Of a DNA stretch of 19,367 nucleotides, positions 5,229 through 12,209 are shown piece by piece. The translations under genes were made by a program, and so were the position numbers. Source of the DNA: Streptomyces griseus subsp. griseus (lineage in GTDB: Bacteria > Actinomycetota > Actinomycetes > Streptomycetales > Streptomycetaceae). The stretch spans positions 1 to 19,367 of the forward strand of contig NZ_JOJE01000069.1 in NCBI RefSeq assembly GCF_000720255.1. The letters run 5' to 3'. Numbering within the stretch: the first letter of the stretch is position 1; the number at the start of each line of letters is the position of its first letter. The notes under the pieces are model-generated. The model saw nothing but the letters and a program-made list of their open reading frames with translations. It did not search any database and was not told where the DNA came from.

Positions 5229-6689
5229 ATGTCGTCCTGTTTCACCGACCTGGCCCAGCAGTTCATCGACGGTGAGTGGCGTCCGGGCACCGGTTCCTGG
5301 GACATCATCGACTTCAATCCCTACGACGGCGAGAAGCTCGCCTCGATCACCATAGCCACCGTCGACGAGGTCGATCAGGCCTACCGGGCGGCCGCCCGTG
5401 CCCACAGGCAGTGGGCCACGATCAACCCCTACTCCCGCCGTGCCGTCTTCGACAGCGCCCTGCGGCTGCTCGAGGAACGCGAGGAGGAGATCCTCCAGGC
5501 GATCATCGCCGAGCTCGGCGGTACGTATGTGAAGGCCGGCTTCGAGATCAACCTCGCCAAGGAGTTCCTGCGCGAGGCCGCCCACCTGACCCTGCGTTCC
5601 GAGGGCCGGATCCTGCCCTCCCCGATCGAGGGCAAGGAGAACCGCCTCTACCGCGTTCCGGTCGGGGTCGTCGGTGTCATCAGCCCCTTCAACTCGCCGT
5701 TCCTGCTGTCGCTCAAGCCCGTCTCCGCCGCGCTGGCCCTCGGCAACGCGGTCGTCCTCAAGCCGCACGAGGACAGCCCGATCGTCGGCGGCACCCTGAT
5801 CGCCAAGCTGTTCGAGGACGCGGGTCTGCCGGCCGGGTTGCTCAACGTCGTCGTCACCGACATCGCCGAGATAGGCGACGCCTTCATCGAGCACCCCATC
5901 CCCAAGGTCATCACCTTCACCGGTTCCGACAAGGTCGGCCGGCACATCGCGACCGTCTGCGCGGCGCAACTCAAGCGCACGGTCCTCGAACTGGGCGGCA
6001 ACAGCGCGCTGGTGGTCCTCGACGACGCCGACATCGACTACGCGGTCGACGCGGCCGTCTTCAGCCGGTACGTCGACCAGGGCCAGGTCTGCATGGCCGC
6101 CAACCGGGTGCTGGTGGACCGCTCGGTCGCGGCCGAGTTCACCGAAAAGTTCGTCGCCAAGGTCAGGACCCTCAAGACCGGTGACCCACGCGACCCGCGG
6201 ACGGTGATCGGCCCGGTCATCAACTCCCTCCAGGCCAACGCCATCTCCGCCGCCGTCGACCAGGCGGTCGCCGAGGGCGCCACCGTGCTGGTGCGAGGCG
6301 CGACGACCGACAACCTGGTGGAGCCGTCCGTCCTGACGGACGTGCCGTCCGACTCCTCCCTCCTGCACAAGGAGATCTTCGGCCCCGTCGCCCTCCTCGT
6401 CCCCTTCGACGGCGAGGAGGAGGCGATCCGCATCGTCAACGACACGCCCTACGGTCTCAGCGGCGCCGTCCACACGGCCGACGTGGAGCGGGGTGTCGCC
6501 TTCGCCCAGCAGGTCGACACCGGCATGTTCCACGTGAACGACGGCACCATCCACGACGAGCCGCTGATCCCCTTCGGCGGCGAGAAGAACTCCGGGATCG
6601 GCCGACTCAACGGCGAGACCACACTGGACGCGTTCACCACGCTGCGGTGGATCTCGGTACAGCACGGGCGCAGCGCGTTTCCCTTCTGA
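5229..6689 (+). CDS. Aldehyde dehydrogenase (benzaldehyde/vanillin dehydrogenase type)
   Basis: The ATG at 5229 follows GAGGG by about 5 bp and gives 486 residues, normal for the ALDH superfamily. It oxidises an aldehyde to a carboxylate with NAD(P)+. Cofactor-site residues are KPHEDSP (Lys178) and FTGSDKVG (230-237). The general base is Glu254 in LELGGNSA and the nucleophile is Cys288 in GQVCMAANR. The C-terminal PFGGEKNSGIGR motif is intact. The motif set resembles enzymes for aromatic aldehydes such as benzaldehyde or vanillin; the substrate cannot be settled from sequence. It appears monocistronic, with a hairpin 17 bp after the stop. Confidence 0.9.
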   Translation: MSSCFTDLAQQFIDGEWRPGTGSWDIIDFNPYDGEKLASITIATVDEVDQAYRAAARAHRQWATINPYSRRAVFDSALRLLEEREEEILQAIIAELGGTYVKAGFEINLAKEFLREAAHLTLRSEGRILPSPIEGKENRLYRVPVGVVGVISPFNSPFLLSLKPVSAALALGNAVVLKPHEDSPIVGGTLIAKLFEDAGLPAGLLNVVVTDIAEIGDAFIEHPIPKVITFTGSDKVGRHIATVCAAQLKRTVLELGGNSALVVLDDADIDYAVDAAVFSRYVDQGQVCMAANRVLVDRSVAAEFTEKFVAKVRTLKTGDPRDPRTVIGPVINSLQANAISAAVDQAVAEGATVLVRGATTDNLVEPSVLTDVPSDSSLLHKEIFGPVALLVPFDGEEEAIRIVNDTPYGLSGAVHTADVERGVAFAQQVDTGMFHVNDGTIHDEPLIPFGGEKNSGIGRLNGETTLDAFTTLRWISVQHGRSAFPF

Positions 6690-6705
6690 TCCGCGGCAGG
6701 CGTCG

Positions 6706-6730
6706 CTTGCGGACAGAACCTGACCGCAAG
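6706..6730 (+). terminator. Hairpin after aldehyde dehydrogenase
   Basis: Perfect 7-bp inverted repeat CTTGCGG (6706-6712)/CCGCAAG (6724-6730) with an 11-nt loop. It starts 16 bp after the ALDH stop and lies 65 bp before the DinB-like start. It could instead be an operator for the downstream pair. Confidence 0.5.
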
Positions 6731-6794
6731 GGTCCGTAACGTCATCGGTGTCAGGCGGCAGCAGCCGTGACACCCCGATGAAAGGCGGCCGTTC

Positions 6795-7328
6795 ATGGTC
6801 ACTCACGTGCGACCCGAAGCCCAGGGCGACGAGCGCGGAGCGCTGCTCTCCTTCCTTGACGAGCAGCGCGGCGGCATCAGGCGGGCGGTGCTCGGCCTCA
6901 CGGACGAGCAGGCCTCCTCGCGTCCCAGCGCCAGCGAGCTCTCCCTGGCCGGGCTGGTCAAGCACGTCGCCGAGACGGAGCAGGGCTGGGTGGCCCGCGC
7001 CAAGGGGGAGGAGCCGGCCGTGCACCGGGACCAGTCGAACTGGCCCGAGTGCTTCGCGCTGATCGAGGGCGAGACGGTCGCGTCGCAACTGGAGTACTGG
7101 GAGAAGGTCGCCGCCGAGACGGAGGCGTTCGCCCGCTCCGTTCCCAGCCTCGACGACACCTTCCCGCTCCCGAAGGCACCCTGGTTCCCGGAGGAGTCCG
7201 TCTCCGTGCGCTGGGTCCTCCTGCACCTGATCCGGGAGACCGCCCGGCACGCCGGCCACGCCGACATCATCCGGGAGTCGCTGGACGGGAAGACGGCGTT
7301 CGAGCTGGTTGCTCTCGCCGAGAACTGA
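6795..7328 (+). CDS. DinB/DUF664 family protein
   Basis: A 177-residue four-helix protein of the DinB/YfiT-like group. The ATG at 6795 has GAAAGGCGG upstream. Metal-ligand candidates are His57 (LVKHVAETE) and His152/His155 in RETARHAGHADIIRE, matching the usual three-His arrangement of this family. Some actinobacterial relatives are thiol transferases using mycothiol or bacillithiol, but no activity can be assigned from sequence. The PadR gene begins 18 bp downstream, so the two may be co-transcribed even though PadR also seems to have its own promoter. Confidence 0.85.
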   Translation: MVTHVRPEAQGDERGALLSFLDEQRGGIRRAVLGLTDEQASSRPSASELSLAGLVKHVAETEQGWVARAKGEEPAVHRDQSNWPECFALIEGETVASQLEYWEKVAAETEAFARSVPSLDDTFPLPKAPWFPEESVSVRWVLLHLIRETARHAGHADIIRESLDGKTAFELVALAEN

Positions 7329-7346
7329 GGTCATAACCTGGACCAC
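7328..7346 (+). promoter_or_regulatory. padR promoter with overlapping palindrome, leaderless start
   Basis: AGGTCATAACCT (7328-7339) is an inverted repeat (5 of 6 pairs). Its right half overlaps a -10 box TAACCT (7334-7339). Seven bases later is the ATG at 7347, with no ribosome-binding site. TTGCTC (7309-7314) could be the -35 at 19-bp spacing. A leaderless, self-repressed padR is the likely reading. Confidence 0.45.
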
Positions 7347-7988
7347 ATGTCAGCGATCCGTCTCCTCGTGCTGGGCGCGGTGCGCCAGCACGGGCGGGCC
7401 CACGGCTACCAGGTGCGCAACGACCTGGAGTACTGGGGCGCGCACGATTGGTCCAACGCCAAGCCCGGCTCGATCTACCACGCCCTGAAGCAGATGGCGA
7501 AACAGGGCCTGCTGCACGCCCATGAGATCGCCCCCTCCACGGCCGGCGGCCCGCCGCGCACGGAGTACGAGATCACCGGCAAGGGCACCGAGGAGTACTT
7601 CGCGCTGCTGCGCGAGGCGCTGACCTCGTACGACCAGAAGGTGGACGTGAAGTCGGCGGGCATCGGCTTCATAGTCGACCTGCCGCGCGGCGAGGCGGTC
7701 GCCCTCCTGAAGGAGCGGACCCGGCGGATCGGCGAGTGGCGCGCTGTCGTCACCGAGCACTACGTCCCCGAGGACGGCCCCGAGCGGCTCGGCCACATCG
7801 GGGAGGTCATGAACCTCTGGGTCCACTCGGCCGACAGCGAGTCCGAGTGGATCCAGGGGCTGATCGAGCGCATCGAGCGCGGGGCCTACACCTTCGCCGG
7901 GGAGGGTGAGCCGTTCGTCGGCATCCTCGCGGACGGCCAGCGCAACCCGTACGCGACGACGGAGACGCATCCCGGGGACGCCCACTGA
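7347..7988 (+). CDS. PadR family transcriptional regulator
   Basis: A 213-residue protein. An N-terminal winged helix-turn-helix covers about residues 1-85 (RLLVLGAVRQHGRAHGYQV, then KPGSIYHALKQMAKQGLL and the wing GGPPRTEYEITGKG). The C-terminal half (about 90-185) is the helical dimerisation/effector region of the longer PadR subclass. PadR proteins repress stress or detoxification genes and release on binding small, often aromatic, ligands. Its neighbours suggest the target is its own promoter and perhaps the DinB-like gene. It converges on gadB, with 34 bp between the stops. Confidence 0.9.
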   Translation: MSAIRLLVLGAVRQHGRAHGYQVRNDLEYWGAHDWSNAKPGSIYHALKQMAKQGLLHAHEIAPSTAGGPPRTEYEITGKGTEEYFALLREALTSYDQKVDVKSAGIGFIVDLPRGEAVALLKERTRRIGEWRAVVTEHYVPEDGPERLGHIGEVMNLWVHSADSESEWIQGLIERIERGAYTFAGEGEPFVGILADGQRNPYATTETHPGDAH

Positions 7989-8022
7989 TCAAGTTCCCCG
8001 GCGCCTCGGGAGATGACACAGG

Positions 8023-9432
8023 TCAGTGGTGGAACCCGGTCGCCGCCTGCTTGTCCCGCGTCAGCGGCTGCGGCTGCCGGCGCAGCTCCGGCAGCAGCCG
8101 GGACAGGTCCTCCACGAACAGGTCGGCGAGGTCCGCCGAGAAGGCGTTGCGGCACACCACCCGCAGCACGGACAGGTCCTCGCGGTTGGGCGGGAAGGTG
8201 TACGCGGGCACCAGCCAGCCGTTCTCGCGCAGCCGCCGGGAGACGTCGAAGACGTCGTACGCCTTCACGTCGTCCGTCGTCGTGAAGGCGAAGACGGGCA
8301 GCTGGTCCCCCCGGGTCAGGAGCCGGAAATCGCCGAGCGCCTCCACGCGCTCGGCGAGACCCCGGGCCACGTCCCGGGAGGACTGCTGCACGGCCCGGTA
8401 GCCCTCCCGGCCCAGGCGCAGGAACGTGTAGTACTGCGCGACGACCTGCGCGCCCGGCCGGGAGAAGTTGAGCGCGAAGGTCGGCATCTCGCCGCCCAGA
8501 TAGTTGACGCGGAAGACGAGTTCCTCGGGCAGGGACTCGTGGTCGCGCCACAGCGCCCAGCCGACGCCCGGGTAGACCAGCCCGTACTTGTGCCCCGAGG
8601 TGTTGATGGAGGCCACGCGCGGGAGGCGGAAGTCCCACACCAGGTCCTCGTCCAGGAAGGGCGCGATCATGGCGCCGGACGCGCCGTCGACGTGCACCGG
8701 GATGTCGAGCCCGGTCCGCTCCTGGAGGGCGTCGAGCGCCGCGCAGAGGTCCGCGACCGGCTCGTACGACCCGTCGAAGGTGGAACCGAGGATGCCGACG
8801 ACCCCGATGGTGTTCTCGTCGCACATCTCGGCGGCGGCCTGCGGGTCGAGGTGGAAGCGCTCGCCCTCCATGGGCACCAGCCGGGCCTCCACCTCCCAGA
8901 AGTTGCAGAACTTCTCCCAGCAGACCTGCACGTTGACGCCCATGACGAGGTTCGGGCGTGCCCCCGGGTACCGGTCGGCGTTGCGCCGCGCCCAGCGCCG
9001 CTTCAGCGCCATTCCGGCGAGCATGCACGCCTCGCTCGACCCGGTCGTCGAGCAGCCCACGGAGGCCGAGGGATCGGGTGCGTGCCAGAGGTCGGCCAGG
9101 ATCGCCACGCAGCGCCGCTCCAGTTCGGCCGTGCGTGGGTACTCGTCCTTGTCGATCATGTTCTTGTCACGGCACTCGCCCATGAGGATCCCGGCCTGGG
9201 GCTCCATCCAGGTGGTGACGAACGTGGCGAGGTTCAGCCGGGCGTTGCCGTCCAGCATCAGCTCGTCGTGCACCACTTGGTACGCCGTCGAGGGCGGCAG
9301 CGGGGCGTCGGGCAACCGGTGTTTGGGCGGCGCCTCGGCCATGGCGGCGACCGGGTTCGCGTCCCCGCGGAAGGGGTTGACGGACAGGGGACGCTCGTCG
9401 GGCTTGCGGGCGCCGCCTTTGTGAAGGGCCAT
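8023..9432 (-). CDS. gadB: Glutamate decarboxylase
   Basis: 469 residues; the ATG at 9432 has AAGGAGAG 6 bp upstream. It converts glutamate to GABA and CO2 using pyridoxal phosphate, consuming a proton. The PLP site is intact: Asp249 in VHVDGASGA and the Schiff-base lysine Lys282 in NTSGHKYGLVYPGVGW; CSTTGSSEACMLAG (127-140) binds the cofactor region. The protein ends FHH, so the penultimate residue is His, as in E. coli GadB, where that His closes the site at neutral pH. It lies downstream of a ClC gene on the same strand, an acid-resistance pairing. No glutamate/GABA antiporter is present in the window. Confidence 0.95.
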   Translation of the reverse strand: MALHKGGARKPDERPLSVNPFRGDANPVAAMAEAPPKHRLPDAPLPPSTAYQVVHDELMLDGNARLNLATFVTTWMEPQAGILMGECRDKNMIDKDEYPRTAELERRCVAILADLWHAPDPSASVGCSTTGSSEACMLAGMALKRRWARRNADRYPGARPNLVMGVNVQVCWEKFCNFWEVEARLVPMEGERFHLDPQAAAEMCDENTIGVVGILGSTFDGSYEPVADLCAALDALQERTGLDIPVHVDGASGAMIAPFLDEDLVWDFRLPRVASINTSGHKYGLVYPGVGWALWRDHESLPEELVFRVNYLGGEMPTFALNFSRPGAQVVAQYYTFLRLGREGYRAVQQSSRDVARGLAERVEALGDFRLLTRGDQLPVFAFTTTDDVKAYDVFDVSRRLRENGWLVPAYTFPPNREDLSVLRVVCRNAFSADLADLFVEDLSRLLPELRRQPQPLTRDKQAATGFHH

Positions 9433-9444
9433 GGGTGTCTCTCC

Positions 9445-9537
9445 TTGAGGTGTCCGATTCAGGTGTCGGGTTGAGGTGGCAGGGGCAGGGGGGGCGAGGT
9501 CGGGTGACGGGTTCAGGTGTCCGGCTCAGGTGACGGA
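9445..9537. repeat. 13-bp tandem repeats between clc and gadB
   Basis: Units of the form TT(C/G)AGGTGTC(C/G)G-n start at 9445, 9458 and 9471 (exactly 13 bp apart), then at 9512 and 9525 (13 bp apart). The last overlaps the clc stop codon. The 28 bp between the two groups are G-rich, with runs of 3-7 G. The array makes up nearly all of the clc-gadB gap and most of the gadB leader. Confidence 0.8.
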
Positions 9538-10809
9538 CGTCCCGTCGGCGCGGAGCTGCATCTGTGGCCGCCCCGTCACCAGCAGCCAGGCCGGCAGCGA
9601 GGCGACGCAGAGCAGGGAGACGATCGCGGGCGAAGCGGTCAGCACGGCGGCCGTGAACAGGCTCACCCAGCCCTGCCGGGTGATCGCGAGGAGCACGCCG
9701 AGCACCCCGCAGGCCACGCCCAGCGCGGGCGGCACATCGGGCACGAGGGCGTGCGCGCACAGCCCGAGGGAGGTGCCGACGAAGACGGCCGGGAAGATCC
9801 GCCCGCCACGGAAGCCGCAGGACGCGGCGACGAGCAGCGCCGCCAGCTTCACCACCGTCAGGGTCGCGAACTGCCCCGCCGACCAGCCGTCGGGATCACG
9901 CGCCAGCTCTGCGACCTGGTCCAGCCCCTTGAAGAGCGTCAGATGCCCGCCCACCGCTGCCAGCAGCCCCAGCATGATCCCGCCGGCCGGGAGCGCCAGC
10001 ATCGGGTGGCGCAGCCACGCGAAGACGCCGTGGACGTACGGGAAGGCGCGGACGGCGCACATGGTGAGCAGCGCGGCCACGCAGGCCACCACGAGGGCCG
10101 CCAGCAGGTCGCCCCAGCCCGGGTGGTCGAAGGCGGGCAGATGCAGGTCGAAAGAGGGGTGCGAGAGCAAGTCGGCCGTGATGGCGCCCGCGGCCCCGGC
10201 GGCGAGCGGCGCGAAGACGTTGTCCCACAGCGCACCCCGCACCCGCTGCCCGGCCAGTGCCTCGGAGACGACCAGCGCCGCCGCCACCGGCGTGCCGAAC
10301 AGCGCGCCGATCGTCGCCGCCTCCGCCAGTACCACCCACAGCTGTCCGGGTGCCCGCGGCGCGAACCTGCGGCCCAGCCAGAACGCCAGCCCGACGTTGA
10401 CGGCGATGATCGGATTCTCCGGGCCGAGGCTCGGCCCGCCCGCCAGCATCAGCCCGGTCGCCAGCAGCAGGCCCGGCAGCACGGCGAGCGGGAGCACGGG
10501 AGCATTCAGGCCGGTGGTGGCCGGGTCCGGCCCCGCGTGGCCCGGCACCTTCCACACCACCAGGCCCACCAGGACACCGGTCGAGGTGAACACGACAAAC
10601 ATCCACAGCACGGAGTACCGGCCGACGCCCAGCGCGTCCGGCAGATCCTCCCAGAGCACGTTCTGGAGCTCCTCGGCCGCCGAGCTCACCCCGACCAGGA
10701 TCAGGCTCGCCATCACGCCCACCACGAGAGCGGGGAGGATCAACGGCAGCAACTTGCGTGCCGGGGTCGCCGGGGCGGCGGGCGCCTGCTGCGCGGTGTC
10801 CTGGGCCAC
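9526..10809 (-). CDS. ClC family chloride channel/transporter
   Basis: About 427 residues from GTG 10809. The open frame continues up to GTG 10875, but that would overlap the tipA operator; neither start has a good ribosome-binding site, so the start is uncertain. It has many hydrophobic segments. The core LGPENP (Glu131) aligns with the gating-glutamate loop LGREGP of E. coli ClC, and Glu183 in VVSEALAG aligns with the internal proton glutamate, so Cl-/H+ exchange is possible. The first filter motif (GSGIP) is not recognisable, as in the SycA-like subgroup. In E. coli, ClC proteins balance charge during glutamate-dependent acid resistance, which fits gadB downstream. Confidence 0.85.
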   Translation of the reverse strand: MAQDTAQQAPAAPATPARKLLPLILPALVVGVMASLILVGVSSAAEELQNVLWEDLPDALGVGRYSVLWMFVVFTSTGVLVGLVVWKVPGHAGPDPATTGLNAPVLPLAVLPGLLLATGLMLAGGPSLGPENPIIAVNVGLAFWLGRRFAPRAPGQLWVVLAEAATIGALFGTPVAAALVVSEALAGQRVRGALWDNVFAPLAAGAAGAITADLLSHPSFDLHLPAFDHPGWGDLLAALVVACVAALLTMCAVRAFPYVHGVFAWLRHPMLALPAGGIMLGLLAAVGGHLTLFKGLDQVAELARDPDGWSAGQFATLTVVKLAALLVAASCGFRGGRIFPAVFVGTSLGLCAHALVPDVPPALGVACGVLGVLLAITRQGWVSLFTAAVLTASPAIVSLLCVASLPAWLLVTGRPQMQLRADGTSVT

Positions 10810-10869
10810 TGGCTCACGATAAGCGGACAAACCATCAAAATAGGTCACAACATCCGGGGAGCGACCGGC

Positions 10870-10900
10870 TTGCACCTCACGTCACGTGAGGAGCCACCGT
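10870..10900 (+). promoter_or_regulatory. tipA promoter with TipAL operator
   Basis: CCTCACG (10875-10881) and CGTGAGG (10885-10891) form a perfect 7-bp inverted repeat around TCA. It lies in a 19-bp spacer between TTGCAC (10870-10875) and CACCGT (10895-10900), the long-spacer layout used by MerR-type activators. The segment closely matches, from memory, the thiostrepton-inducible S. lividans tipA promoter, including GAAGGGAGCGG before the start codon. Confidence 0.85.
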
Positions 10901-10927
10901 GGAGTGCGTACCGAGAAGGGAGCGGAA

Positions 10928-11689
10928 GTGAGCTACTCCGTGGGACAGGTCGCCGGTTTCGCCGGGGTGACGGTGCGCACGCTGCACCACTACGACGACA
11001 TCGGCCTGCTCGCCCCGAGCGAGCGCAGCCACGCGGGTCACCGGCGCTACAGCGACGCCGACCTCGACCGGCTGCAGCAGATCCTGTTCTACCGGGAGCT
11101 CGGCTTCCCCCTCGACGAGGTCGCCGCCCTGCTCGACGATCCGGATACGGACCCGCGTGCGCATCTGCGCCGCCAGCACGAACTGCTGACCGCCCGGATC
11201 GAGAAGCTGCGGAAGATGGCGGCGGCCGTGGAGCAGGCCATGGAGGCACGCACGATGGGCATCAACCTCACCCCCGAGGAGCGGTTCGAGGTCTTCGGGG
11301 ACAAGGACCCCGAGCAGTACGCCGAGGAGGCGGAGCAGCGCTGGGGCGGCACCGACGCGTACGCCGAGTCACAGCGGCGCGCCGCGAGCTACACCAAGGA
11401 CGACTGGAAACGCATGCAGGCCGAGGTGGCCGACTGGGGCGAGCGCTACGACGCCCTGATGGCCGCCGGTGAGCCGCCGGCCGGCCAAGCGGCCATGGAC
11501 ATGGCCGAGGAGCACCGGCAGCACATCTGCGGATGGTTCTACGAGTGCTCGTACGAACTCCACCAGGGCCTGGCCGAGATGTACGTCGCCGACGAGCGCT
11601 TCAAGGCGTTCTACGACTCCATGCGCCCCGGACTCGCCGTACACCTGAGGGACGCGATCACGGCGAACGCCGCCCGGCACAGCGGCTGA
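10928..11689 (+). CDS. tipA: MerR-family thiopeptide-binding regulator TipAL
   Basis: The GTG at 10928 follows GAAGGGAGCGG and gives exactly 253 residues, the known TipAL length. Residues 1-75 are a MerR winged helix (SVGQVAGFAGVTVRTLHHYDDIG), then a coiled-coil helix (about 76-108), then the TipAS drug-binding domain (110-253). Cys201 and Cys207 (CGWFYEC) lie in the region that traps thiopeptides such as thiostrepton covalently through a cysteine. Drug binding turns TipAL into an activator of its own promoter. No thiopeptide biosynthesis or 23S methylase gene is nearby, so it acts as a stand-alone multidrug sensor. The convergent UPF0145 gene shares its terminator. Confidence 0.95.
   Translation: MSYSVGQVAGFAGVTVRTLHHYDDIGLLAPSERSHAGHRRYSDADLDRLQQILFYRELGFPLDEVAALLDDPDTDPRAHLRRQHELLTARIEKLRKMAAAVEQAMEARTMGINLTPEERFEVFGDKDPEQYAEEAEQRWGGTDAYAESQRRAASYTKDDWKRMQAEVADWGERYDALMAAGEPPAGQAAMDMAEEHRQHICGWFYECSYELHQGLAEMYVADERFKAFYDSMRPGLAVHLRDAITANAARHSG
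11242..11689 (+). promoter_or_regulatory. Internal ribosome-binding site and start for TipAS
   Basis: GGAGG (11242-11246) stands 8 bp before ATG 11255, which is Met110 of TipAL. Translation from there yields a 144-residue protein without the DNA-binding domain, identical in size to TipAS, the in-frame product known to sequester thiopeptides. The entry spans the site and the TipAS reading frame. Confidence 0.8.
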
Positions 11690-11692
11690 GGC

Positions 11693-11729
11693 GGTCGTGA
11701 CCCGGGTGGTCTACTCCCGGGTCACGACC
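11693..11729. terminator. Bidirectional terminator between tipA and UPF0145 gene
   Basis: A perfect 14-bp stem GGTCGTGACCCGGG (11693-11706)/CCCGGGTCACGACC (11716-11729) with a 9-nt loop. It starts 3 bp after the tipA stop. The UPF0145 stop codon (11713-11711) lies in the loop and its last codons form the right arm. Confidence 0.85.
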
Positions 11730-12076
11730 ACCGCCGTGCCGTACGCGCACACCTCCGTGCCGACCTCCGCCGCCTCCGTCACGTCGAAGCGGAACGCCAG
11801 CACGGCGTTGGCGCCACGCGCGCGTGCCTGCTCGATGAGCCGGGCCATGGCCTGGTTGCGGGTCTCGACGAGCGTCTTGGTGAGCCCCTTGAGCTCACCG
11901 CCGACCATGGACTTCAGACCGGCGCCGATCTGGCTGCCGAGGTGCCGCGAGCGCACGGTCAGTCCAAAGACCTCGCCGAGGACCTCCTGGATGCGGTGGC
12001 CGGGTACGTCGTTCGTGGTGACGACGAGCACGTCGGGCTGAGGGCCCTGGCCGCCGCCGTATTCTTCGATGCCCAT
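11711..12076 (-). CDS. UPF0145 (YbjQ/DUF74) family protein
   Basis: A 121-residue protein with the family pattern: VLVVTTNDVPGHRIQEVLGEVFGLTVRS (about residues 16-43), the GAGLKSMVGGELKGLTKTLVETRNQAMARL helix (split around residue 60), GANAVLAFRFDV, and the final CAYGTAVVV strand. It forms a small alpha/beta pentamer in relatives; a heavy-metal-binding role has been suggested but is unproven. The ATG at 12076 lacks a strong ribosome-binding site. It is divergent from dedA (133 bp) and converges on tipA. Confidence 0.85.
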   Translation of the reverse strand: MGIEEYGGGQGPQPDVLVVTTNDVPGHRIQEVLGEVFGLTVRSRHLGSQIGAGLKSMVGGELKGLTKTLVETRNQAMARLIEQARARGANAVLAFRFDVTEAAEVGTEVCAYGTAVVVTRE

Positions 12077-12209
12077 GGTTCACAGCTTTGCCCCAGGGGC
12101 CCCGCAGTGCATTCTGGGGAGCCCCTTGGAACCTGGGCCCCGACGGCTGCGTTGATACGTTTGGGCAGCCAGCCCCAGCCCGTACCCCCACAGCAGGAGC
12201 CACATCCCC

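Noticed and set aside
5151..7346. A 731-residue minus-strand frame
   Set aside because: It mirrors the ALDH and DinB-like genes, which have intact catalytic motifs, and is rich in Asp/Gly/Val as expected of a complement frame.
7994..8010. Short CCCG/CGGG hairpin between padR and gadB
   Set aside because: Only a 4-bp stem; no support as a terminator.
10809..10875. N-terminal extension of the ClC protein up to GTG 10875
   Set aside because: It would start inside the tipA operator, lacks a ribosome-binding site, and adds a non-ClC segment. The start at 10809 is preferred but not certain.
10886..10927. Longer TipAL start at GTG 10886
   Set aside because: It lies within the promoter. The GTG at 10928 has the ribosome-binding site and gives the known 253-residue length.
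12087..12130. Imperfect hairpin between the UPF0145 and dedA starts
   Set aside because: A bulged stem in C/G-rich sequence between divergent genes; not distinguishable from chance.
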